This document shows positions 56,566 through 64,000 of a DNA stretch of 64,000 bases, piece by piece. This DNA is from Marinomonas rhodophyticola. Lineage in GTDB: Bacteria > Pseudomonadota > Gammaproteobacteria > Pseudomonadales > Marinomonadaceae. Made by a program: the position numbers and the translations under genes. The DNA lies in contig NZ_JAPEUL010000001.1 of the NCBI RefSeq assembly GCF_026113935.1, positions 1 to 64,000 of the forward strand. The letters are read 5' to 3'. The notes below the pieces were generated by a model. The model was not told the DNA's origin and did no database searches. It worked only from the letters and a program-made list of their open reading frames with translations. The stretch's first letter is position 1, and each line of letters starts with the position of its first letter.

Positions 56566-56674
56566 ATATACGCTGTGAATAAAACGCGCTTATCTTACTA
56601 TAAGGATGATGTCATCGCATCAAAAATGGATGACTTAAGGTCAATTGTATGAAAAAACGCTATTTTCACTCAAT

Positions 56675-57215
56675 TTAGTTACGATGTAAGGGTATTTTTT
56701 TACTTAGAAATTTCAAAGAGCAATGACATTTTTTACAAATGTACTCTGTTCCTTTTTGAAATTCCTAGTATGGCGTTGCTTGCTAAAATGATGCTTTTGA
56801 CAAGCACAATAATATTCATAGCTGTTTTTTTGTGGAGGAACATCAAAAGTATGCGTCCTGTTTGGTCGGATACCAAAAACCTTAAACATAACCGCTTGCC
56901 ATTCTTTACCATGCGGTTTTACGCTATTGCCGTAAATTTGATAGACCACCATGTGCGCTACTTCGTGTGGAACCACACTGTTTAAAAACTCAGTTGGATT
57001 CTGTTGATACATAAAATAGTTAAAACGTAGCTCGTTTTTTTGCAAGTGCGCCGTACCAGCCGCTTTGCCTCTTTGTTTAAAATTACATACAGACCGTTTA
57101 AATGTCGTGCCAAAAAAGCATCAGCTGTAGCGAAACATTGTTTAGCTTGTTCAGAAACATGCTGGAGTGCATCGATTTCGTCACTTGATGTTGTTTGTCT
57201 TGCACTCAAGTACAT
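56675..57215 (-). CDS. sprT: SprT-like zinc protein; two apparent frameshifts
   Basis: SprT is a small protein with an HExxH zinc site and a C-terminal cysteine module. It starts MYLSARQTTSSDEIDALQHV with the family-like CFATADAFLARHLNGLYVIL. A missing A in the run at 57064-57066 hides the next part, which is NELRFNYFMYQQNPTEFLN, VVPHEVAHMVVYQIYG and PHGKEWQAVM. A missing G near 56751 hides the end, in which repair gives GTEYICKKCHCSLKFLSK, so the CxxC zinc half is present. Repaired length is about 180 residues. The first frame runs into the recQ frame without a stop. Confidence 0.82.
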
Positions 57216-58973
57216 ACTATATGAAGCTCTACCTGAGTCAGTTTCATGAATGACTTTCATCAGCGATTCGGCAAAAACAGCGACACTTTCTTTTGGTAAT
57301 CCGGTTAAGCGGCTTAGAGACGCCACCGAAGTCGGTTTATGTAGACTGATCAACCTAAGCTGAGTGTCACTTAACGTTATATTAGCGTCTGCGTATTTCC
57401 ACGCCAGAATCTTATGCCAGTTAGTGCTCTCTGATTTCAGTACATCTTCTGACAGTACAGGATAATAATATTCTGCAGGAATAATAATTTGCACTTTACC
57501 TTGCAGCACAGCCCGGGCTTTTTCATTGATACATAATGTAAAGAAGCTTGTCGTCCCCACGGAGATATATTCGTATGCTATGAGATATCGAATAACCGAC
57601 TTCCATTGGGCCTCATTAAGCTCCTTGCCTTTACCAAATAATGGTAAAGATTCCCCTTTAATAGCAGAAACGGATTTGCTTTTTTTGCCCAATAAAACTT
57701 GAATAAGCAGGGAAAATGGCTGCAAACCTTTCGTATGATAGACTAGCGACAACAGTTTTTGACTGGCTGTTGACATGTTTTGCTCAGATCGATTGGTCAA
57801 GCATCGGTCACAATACTGGCAAGCGGGAATTTCCTCATCAAAATGAGATAACAAGTTTTGTCGCCGACATCCTCGCCCCTCTAAAATACGAAATAAACTT
57901 CCTAAATGCTGTATTTCTCTTTCTGATGCCATAGGGTTAAGAGCGGCCAATTGTTGGGCTTGAAGCATATCTTGCAAACCATAAAGCAATAGCGATTTAG
58001 CGGGTTTTCCATCTCGTCCTGCTCTTCCCACTTCTTGAAAATAAGCTTCTGGACTGCTTGGTAAATCTAAATGGATGACAAACCTAACATGCGCAATATC
58101 GATTCCCATGCCGTAAGCAGTGGTCGCCACCATAATCGTGCCATATTGTTTTATGAAAACAGCGTGATTTGCTTGTTTCTCTTCGTCGGTCATAGCTGCA
58201 TGATAGCTCAAACTTGGCAAGCCTAAACCACGTAGCCAGTTTGATAGCTCGTCGGTCTTTTTTCTTGAACGACAATAAATAATGCCTGACTCACCAGGAA
58301 CTTCATGGTGTAAAAAATACAATATTTGCTGTTTGGCTTTACGTTTTTGAGCAATCTGAAGCTTTATGTTAGCTCGATCAAAACTGCTTTTTAATACTAA
58401 GCAGTCAATAAGTTGTAATGATTCTTGAATTGTTATGATAGTTTTTTGATCTACGGTTCCGGTTAAAGCGATAATAGGTACATGAGGAAAAAATGCTTTA
58501 AGCTGACCAAGTTGACTGTATTCAGGGCGGAAAAAATCCCCCCATTGTGAAATGCAATGTGCTTCATCAATGGCAAATAAAGAAATATCTATACTGTGCA
58601 AAAAGCCAATAACGGAAGCTTGCACTAGTTTTTCTGGGGAGAGATACAGTAAATCAATATGATGATGACGTAACGCCCAAACAAGGTCGTCTTGCTCACC
58701 TGAGTTCAAAGTAGAGTTCAGGAATTTGGCACGAATGCCCTTTGCGTTCAATTCTTCTACTTGTTGTGACATAAGGGACAACAAGGGGCTGACAATGATG
58801 GCGACACCGGATCTAATCAGACCAGCGGCTTGGTATACTAAAGATTTACCACCACCTGTGGGAGCGGCAAGTAAAACGTCTTGCCCTGAGCATAGCGCAT
58901 CAATCGCCTGTTCTTGCAAAGGGCGATACTCGCTGTGACCTAGGCGTAAAAGAGTTTGTGTCTTTAAGTTCAT
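57216..58973 (-). CDS. recQ: ATP-dependent DNA helicase RecQ; 3' end uncertain
   Basis: RecQ unwinds DNA 3'-5' in RecF-type repair. From the ATG at 58973 (a 36-codon upstream extension has no support) it shows Walker A PTGGGKS at about 38-44, AIDEAHCISQWGDFF, GIIYCRSRKKTDELS, the RVGRAGRDG-type motif VGRAGRDGKPAKS and a zinc module (GRGCRRQNLLSHFDEEIPAC, then QYCDRC). The HRDC-like end is ILAWKYADANITLSDTQLRL. The aromatic loop reads WGDFFRP where most RecQ have WGHDFRP. The frame continues into sprT without a stop. I think a sequencing error hides the recQ stop, possibly at 57206-57208. Confidence 0.85.
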
Positions 58974-59069
58974 TTCGTAATTATCTCTTAACGCAGCACT
59001 TTGTGCATCGATTTTTCTTCTTCTTTTCGCTAGAATCAAACACTTAATTTGCATTAAGGAAACATCTAA

Positions 59070-59714
59070 ATGGCACACCAACCTCTTGATGATCTTGAGT
59101 TAGAGACGTTAGAAGATTTTTTGGAGTCAGATCAAGTTCATGAAGAATGTCAGAACTTTGTTATGGCGCATGGCTTTTTAACAGCGTTATCTATTTGTCC
59201 AGTTTTGACAGCCGAAGAAAAATGGCTGCCAGTTATTTTTGAAGAGACTCCCAAATTTGACAATGAAAAACAAGAGAAACAAATACTTCAATATCTCTCC
59301 CGACTTTTTATTGATATTCAAATTGAACTAGAATCCGAAGAAGGTTTCATGGTGCCCTGTGAGCTTGAAATGGGTTCTTCTCCGGAAGAATTAAGTGAAT
59401 TACAGGAATGGGCGACTGGCTTCATGGAAGGCGTATTCATGACCGAAAGCCATTGGTTTGAGTCAGAAAAAGAAGAAGTTGTCGCCGAGCTTTTATTGCC
59501 GATTATGGTGGCGTCAGATTTGTTTGATGATGAAGAAGTTATGCAAATTAGGCAAAGCGAAAAATTGACAAACTCATGTATTGCTCAAATACCTGAAGTG
59601 GTTACTGATTTGTTCTTAGTATTACGCACTGAACCTGAAAAACGCCCGTTTCCAAAAGCTCAACCAAAAGCGCAGGGCAATAAGAACAAGAAAAAAAGCG
59701 CTAAGAAAAACTAA
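59070..59714 (+). CDS. YecA/UPF0149 family protein with lysine tail
   Basis: The 214-residue helical protein (LDDLELETLEDFLESDQVHE, MAHGFLTALSICP, LQEWATGFMEGVFMTES) matches the YecA/YgfB (UPF0149) family. Many longer members end in a SEC-C zinc motif; here a Lys/Asn-rich tail (KAQGNKNKKKSAKKN) takes its place. It is divergent from recQ. The family role is unproven. Confidence 0.8.
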   Translation: MAHQPLDDLELETLEDFLESDQVHEECQNFVMAHGFLTALSICPVLTAEEKWLPVIFEETPKFDNEKQEKQILQYLSRLFIDIQIELESEEGFMVPCELEMGSSPEELSELQEWATGFMEGVFMTESHWFESEKEEVVAELLLPIMVASDLFDDEEVMQIRQSEKLTNSCIAQIPEVVTDLFLVLRTEPEKRPFPKAQPKAQGNKNKKKSAKKN

Positions 59715-59735
59715 TCACCTCCCTGCTTACACGGA

Positions 59736-60888
59736 TTATTGTAGGCAGGCACTCCTTAAAGCGACAAGGGTAATATCATCAAGCTGGACCGATTCTCCTT
59801 GATATTCAGTGAGTTTCTTCTCTGTCATTTGCTGAGCTAATATCAAGTCTTTTTCAGCATATGAACTGGCAATAAGCGCCTTGACATTGTCGTCACCCAG
59901 CATCTCATTTTGATCGTTTTTTAGCTCTAAAACCCCATCAGAGACAATAATAAGCGTGTCTCCTAAATGCAATGTATTATGCTGTAAGTCCGCATCAAAC
60001 TCCCTAGTTGGAAGTATCCCAAGTGGCATGTGGTTTGAACACAGATAATCAAAGGTTCCGTTTTCCTGGCGGATGAAAGCATTTGGCATTCCCCCGCCCC
60101 AATAAGTGAACTCACCACTTGGTGTCATCAGGATCAAGTAGCCAGCACAAAACATGTAGTCCGGCAAAATACTAAATAAAATTTTATTAATTTTTATTGC
60201 TAACTGATTAATATCAATCAAATCATCCACGGCGTCAAAAAACGCCTGCATAACAGGTAATGCACCAATTGAAGCGGGTAGCCCATGCCCCGTAAAATCT
60301 CCAACAAATACAAGACGAGCCTCATCAGAACGAGTTTTTACTAAGGCTAAATCACCGTTAAAACTGGCCGCTGATAATCGTGTTATAGCAACTTGATCAG
60401 AATTATTTTCACTACGTGTTTGGATATGATCAAGAACATGATGAGCCATCTCATGCTCCCGTTCTATCATCGTTTGGTAATAAGTTAAGGCTTTGTTTTT
60501 TCTATACATTTCTTTCATTAGTTCGACATGTCTCATATGGGTTTTCAGTCGAATATTGAAAAGGACTTCATTGAAGGGTTTAGGAATAAAATCATCTGCG
60601 CCAGCTTTAAAGCACTTATCCATTACGGAGTCTGTAGTGTGAGATGCCAAAAAAATCATCGGCACAAAACGATTGCCCGAAAGGATTTTAAGCTGTTTCA
60701 CCAATTCTAAACCACTTCCACCTTTGATAATAACATCGAGCGTTACCATGTCTGGTATATAGTCAATAAAGGCTGTGATGGCTTCATCGTAACTTGCCAC
60801 GCTTTTCACCGTGACATGCTCTTTTTCTGCGCACAAAGAAATGATTTCGCGATAAACGGGCGCCACTGTCTACGCATAATAATTTCAT
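59736..60888 (-). CDS. Response regulator with PP2C phosphatase domain (HsbR-like), one apparent frameshift
   Basis: The receiver domain has the phosphoacceptor Asp in MVTLDVIIKGGSGLELVKQL and the Lys in PKPFNEVLFNIRL. The PPM/SpoIIE phosphatase part carries GDLALVKTRSDEARLVFVGD, FTGHGLPASIGALPVMQAFF and DTLIIVSDGVLELKND. It would dephosphorylate a STAS-domain antagonist. The start ATG at 60888 (MKLLCVDSGA, AAAGG before) precedes a break near 60863 where one extra G is likely. N-terminal acidic pair is reduced to a single Asp as read. A pseudomonad HsbR has an added C-terminal kinase domain, absent here. About 383 residues when joined. Confidence 0.82.
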
Positions 60889-60899
60889 TCATCTGACCT

Positions 60900-61202
60900 T
60901 TATTGAATATCAAAACGTTTATCGAAACGAGAAATCATTAAAATATTTTTAATGAAAGCATTGGCTCCTTTGAGCTGTATTTTACTATCTTGTTCGATGG
61001 CATTTCGCATGCTTAACAGCATACCAAGCGCGGCACTGTCTAAATACTCAACTGTACTCATGTCTATAACATAAAGAGCATAATGCTCAGCGAGGTTCGA
61101 GTACGCAGCTCGAAAATCATTAAATAATGAAAAATCAAAACTGCCAACAATCGCAATGGTTACCGTATCGTTGTCATTATTAATCGAAACTGAAATACTC
61201 AT
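60900..61202 (-). CDS. STAS-domain anti-sigma factor antagonist (HsbA-like)
   Basis: The 100-residue protein has the STAS fold with the phosphorylatable Ser in STVEYLDSAALGMLLSMRNA. The gene ends 11 bp before the phosphatase gene, so the pair forms a partner-switching module in which the phosphatase or a kinase controls the antagonist. In Pseudomonas the HsbA homologue binds FlgM and affects flagella and biofilm; the link here is inferred from domain and context (recQ nearby). Confidence 0.82.
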   Translation of the reverse strand: MSISVSINNDNDTVTIAIVGSFDFSLFNDFRAAYSNLAEHYALYVIDMSTVEYLDSAALGMLLSMRNAIEQDSKIQLKGANAFIKNILMISRFDKRFDIQ

Positions 61203-61229
61203 TAGTTGACCGAATTAAGGTTATTTACC

Positions 61230-61535
61230 TTATTCGCCTCCGTGGCATTTTGGCGATGAAGGAGCCAACGCATTGCGTTCGCTCCATTCTTTTGGTGAAT
61301 ACAGGTGCATAGCAAGAGCATGAATTTTCGTCATTTCGTCTTGCAAAACCCCATAAACAAGCTGATGGCGCTGAACCAATCTCTTCCCTTCAAATTCGTC
61401 ACTTACTAGAACTAATTTAAAGTGTGACTCGCTTCCTGCTGGAACATTATGCATGTCGCTCTCATTTTCTAGCGACATATGATGCACAGCCAGTTTTTCA
61501 TTGATGCGTTTTTCTATTTGATTTTGCACTAGCAT
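61230..61535 (-). CDS. BolA-family protein
   Basis: The 101-residue protein has the BolA core: DMHNVPAGSESHFKLVLVSD, FEGKRLVQRHQLVYGVLQDE and KIHALAMHLYSPKEW. BolA proteins work with monothiol glutaredoxins in iron-sulfur handling or as transcription regulators. The C-terminal extension (RNALAPSSPKCHGGE) contains a Cys. Start 61535 follows AGAGGAA; it is 11 bp after the stop of the SMC-like gene, so both may be co-transcribed. Confidence 0.9.
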   Translation of the reverse strand: MLVQNQIEKRINEKLAVHHMSLENESDMHNVPAGSESHFKLVLVSDEFEGKRLVQRHQLVYGVLQDEMTKIHALAMHLYSPKEWSERNALAPSSPKCHGGE

Positions 61536-61546
61536 AGAATTTCCTC

Positions 61547-64000
61547 TCATACTGGAACAGCGAGACTTTCCGACTGACCATTAAGGAGAACTTGCCCCTT
61601 CTCTTTTGGGTAAGCCACATCAATAGAAACTGCCCCACCTTCGCGCCATACGCTGATAATGGTATCCATGTTAGCAGCCATTACTGCACGCTTATCGTCT
61701 GGCGCAGCCGCAATCACTTGGAGGCCTATGTCTTTCATGAATCCCATACACGTTGATGTTTTAACCATATCAATCTTATTGAACGCTTCATCGAACATAG
61801 CTAACGAGAAACCACCCACAATTTCACCGTCCATTGTTTCATGTAAGCGATATGTCGTGGATAGTGCCGCGGCAATCGCCAGATAAAATGGGATTTGATG
61901 CTCACCACCCGAACCGGTTTGAATACGCTGACTCAGCGTGGTTTTCTTATTACCTTCAGCGTCTAAAATGTCCACTTCGAAGTTATAGAATTTACGATAA
62001 TCTGCAAGGTCCTGCTGCTTTTCATCATCCGATATTAGTTCCTGAATGGAAGCAATCGCACGGATATGATCTGGATCATTGCTTAAATGTGGGTCAAATA
62101 ATCCACCTACATTGGCTTGATCTTGTGCGCTGAAGCGCTCAACAAGATCCAGGATATCCTTCATATCACCATTCGGATAATAGCGAAATTGATAAATTTC
62201 TTGGTTAAAAGGACGACGTTTCAGGCTGTGATTAAGCTCACGAATAATGTGCGCTACCTGGTCAAGAGAGTCTTTCAACTTAGATACATAATCGGAACGG
62301 AAGGTTTCTTCTGCTTCTTTACGGGCCAACTCTGCCCGTTTAGCATATTTTGCCAATTCTGTTTCACTCAAAATATCAATTTGATAAGAGACATAATGCT
62401 CAAATTCTTCAAACTTAGACTCCAAGTAATCTAATTGCACATCATTGTCTAAGCTAGCATGATGGTATTTGCCGTAGTGATCCGCCACTTCTTTGCGAAC
62501 TTTTTGATCAAAACTGCGGGCTTTTTCACTGGCTTTTTCTGCTCTACTTATCGCTTCTTTATATATCGCAGCACCGTTAACCATGCTGCTCTCCAATAAA
62601 GCATAACGCTCACTGGCAAATTCAGCATCGTATTTTGGATTGGACGTTAAACGATTTCGTTCTTCATCTAGTGCTGCTAAGGCAGAACTTAACTGACTTT
62701 TTTGTGTACTCAGTGCGCCAAATTGCTCCGCAATTTGCTGACGTTCTCGATCAAGTTTCTTACGCTCTAGTTCTACATTAGCGATACGTGATTTAAGCGC
62801 CTCAATACGCTCTTGAAGATCGGTGTCATCGTGCTTTTGTAGCTGAACAATTTCTACTTCAACTGACTCTAATTCTTGTGCTAAACGAGTCACAGCATGA
62901 CTTGCGTTACCAATACTCTCGGCATCAAACTGATTGTTTGCCATCACACGACCAAGCAAAGAGTCTGCTTGTTCTAAGCGTTGATCCGCTTTAAGGAAAT
63001 TCATTAGTTCATTACTTAAATTGGCAAGCTGTTTTTCACGAGATTCACGCATGCCTTCCGTATTAATGCCCACCATCATATGTGGGACAAAACGAATAGT
63101 CGAAATGGTTCCGGCCAATTTCAACATACCGTCGGCTGTCATGGCACTGTCTTCGCGTAATAACTCACGTTCAGTCTCGACAGGTTTAATACCGCCTAAA
63201 CGGCGATTTAGATAAGCCTGAGCATGATCATTGTTGCAATGAATAAAGCGTAATGCAGAGTTATTATCACCACGATTTAACCAGAGTCTAGTTTGGGTAG
63301 TGTCGATCACTCGACATCCCATTAGTTGACGTCGATGGGCACGAAATATACGAATTGATTCCTCAGCGTCTTCAGGCTCTACAATCAATGCCTCACGCTG
63401 AGCACCAAGATAGCCCTCAATAGCATCTTGCCACTTCCCGTCTGTTACTTCAGCTAAGTGGCTCAACGGCGTGGCAGTAATGTTGGCGTCTTTCAATAAA
63501 GCGATTAAACGTTTTGTGTTTTGAGACAGTGGACTAATACCCCCTTTCAAAGAGGAAACATCAGACTCTAGTTGTTTGCACTCATCTTTTAGATTAAGTA
63601 TGGTTCGATTTAACTCGGAACGTTGAGCAAACACCTGAGACTTCTCTCTGTCTAACATCTCATTAAGCACAACAAGCTTTTGCGTTAATGGTTTTAAGTT
63701 ACCTTCTACTCGTCCATCTTCAGTAATTAAGCCATTAAAAACAGCGAACTCTTTAACAAGCGCATTGGTTTCTTTTGATAGCAAATCTTCAAAAGAACTC
63801 AGCGCAGACAGCAGTAGAGTCAATTGACGTACTTGTAAAATAGCCTTTTGATCTTGTTGACCTTGCAGTGTCAGTAGTTTCTTACTTTGCTCTAGCTGCT
63901 GCAATTTCAAACCAACATCAGAATGCTCATATTGTTGTTCAAAGCGGAGTAACTGCGCTTGTAGCTGTTTTAACAAACTACTTTGCGTGGCAAGTTCTTC
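61547..64000 (-). CDS. SbcC/MukB-like ATPase, C-terminal part (5' end outside window)
   Basis: At least 817 residues are visible with no true start; the frame remains open through 64000. Long coiled coils (LDREKSQVFAQRSELNRTIL; RKKLDRERQQIAEQFGALS) precede the ABC-type head with signature QTGSGGEHQIPFYLAIAAAL and Walker B FSLAMFDEAFNKIDM, then QVIAAAPDDKRAVMAANMDT. The shape is that of SMC-like proteins with an SbcC/MukB-type Walker B, such as JetC/MksB of Wadjet and MksBEF. Partner genes would be right of the window. Downstream is bolA, not a topoisomerase-like nuclease (JetD/MksG), so membership in Wadjet is open. Confidence 0.75.
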   Translation of the reverse strand, partial: EELATQSSLLKQLQAQLLRFEQQYEHSDVGLKLQQLEQSKKLLTLQGQQDQKAILQVRQLTLLLSALSSFEDLLSKETNALVKEFAVFNGLITEDGRVEGNLKPLTQKLVVLNEMLDREKSQVFAQRSELNRTILNLKDECKQLESDVSSLKGGISPLSQNTKRLIALLKDANITATPLSHLAEVTDGKWQDAIEGYLGAQREALIVEPEDAEESIRIFRAHRRQLMGCRVIDTTQTRLWLNRGDNNSALRFIHCNNDHAQAYLNRRLGGIKPVETERELLREDSAMTADGMLKLAGTISTIRFVPHMMVGINTEGMRESREKQLANLSNELMNFLKADQRLEQADSLLGRVMANNQFDAESIGNASHAVTRLAQELESVEVEIVQLQKHDDTDLQERIEALKSRIANVELERKKLDRERQQIAEQFGALSTQKSQLSSALAALDEERNRLTSNPKYDAEFASERYALLESSMVNGAAIYKEAISRAEKASEKARSFDQKVRKEVADHYGKYHHASLDNDVQLDYLESKFEEFEHYVSYQIDILSETELAKYAKRAELARKEAEETFRSDYVSKLKDSLDQVAHIIRELNHSLKRRPFNQEIYQFRYYPNGDMKDILDLVERFSAQDQANVGGLFDPHLSNDPDHIRAIASIQELISDDEKQQDLADYRKFYNFEVDILDAEGNKKTTLSQRIQTGSGGEHQIPFYLAIAAALSTTYRLHETMDGEIVGGFSLAMFDEAFNKIDMVKTSTCMGFMKDIGLQVIAAAPDDKRAVMAANMDTIISVWREGGAVSIDVAYPKEKGQVLLNGQSESLAVPV

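Noticed and set aside
56982..58973. RecQ-SprT fusion protein
   Set aside because: SprT has its own start and needs two other base corrections; a masked recQ stop is more likely.
1..64000. Widespread pseudogenes (gcvP, gcvT, ETF-QO, ndh, SulP, sprT and others)
   Set aside because: All are repaired by one base, many in homopolymers, and the flanking domains are intact; sequencing error is simpler.
61230..64000. Complete Wadjet defence operon
   Set aside because: Only an SMC-like subunit fragment is seen; no jetA, jetB or jetD in the window.
1..64000. Mobile elements, phage or integrons
   Set aside because: No transposase, integrase, capsid or attachment structures recognised; the LPD1-like and KfrA-like genes alone do not show a mobile element.

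Overview
The window reads as ordinary chromosome of a marine gammaproteobacterium of the Oceanospirillales type, most like Marinomonas. This is inferred from protein style and gene order: hemN-fnr-apt, HAD phosphatase-S49 peptidase, prmB-aroC, pabC-mltG-tmk-holB-tatD, and recQ close to an hsbA/hsbR-like pair. I did not run a search. I see no transposase, integrase, phage module, plasmid replication gene or CRISPR array.

Layout. 1-4.7 kb: end of an Hsp70-related gene, then a siderophore ABC importer (binding protein, two permeases, ATPase) with a Fur-like box upstream. 4.8-8.3 kb: secreted lipase, a 51-residue gene, an AlaX-type editing protein, an unknown exported protein and a small HExxH protein. 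8.5-14.6 kb: glycine cleavage system, with gcvP, gcvH and glyA leftwards and gcvT rightwards around a 371-bp spacer holding two related palindromes. 14.8-20.2 kb: epmC, pdxB, a flagellar-brake PilZ protein, htpX, alaA and a YajG-like lipoprotein. 20.2-21.9 kb: a tandem array of 7 tRNA-Glu and 5 tRNA-Gly genes. 21.9-26.3 kb: pabC-mltG-tmk-holB-tatD. 26.4-31.4 kb: LonB-like protease, small exported proteins, cytochrome b562 and an AraC regulator. 31.5-37.1 kb: acyl-CoA dehydrogenase, ETF-ubiquinone oxidoreductase, a YaiI family protein and NADH dehydrogenase type II. 37.1-43.3 kb: MerR regulator, copper ATPase with a 28-residue membrane peptide, MFS and SulP transporters. 43.5-50.1 kb: yjjG, yjjX, aroC, prmB, a KfrA-like coiled coil, S49 peptidase, HAD phosphatase and a MaoC hydratase. 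50.2-55.1 kb: a small exported protein, CBS protein, tusA, an alpha/beta hydrolase and hemN-fnr-apt. 55.1-64 kb: yfaZ, ttcA, sprT, recQ, yecA, an hsbR/hsbA-like partner-switching pair, a BolA-family gene and the C-terminal part of an SbcC/MukB-like ATPase that runs off the window.

The most important caution is that the sequence carries about 24 apparent single-base indels in otherwise intact conserved genes, many of them shortened homopolymers, including one in a tRNA. They look like sequencing errors rather than real gene decay. Several genes below are therefore given as one CDS spanning two or three reading frames.

The less explained items are the twin palindromes at the glycine-cleavage intergenic region, small genes that are easily missed (5804-5959, 28938-29239, 40207-40293), the hexapeptide-repeat N-terminus of MltG, the small HExxH protein with its exported neighbour, and the SMC-like ATPase at the right edge with no nuclease gene behind it.
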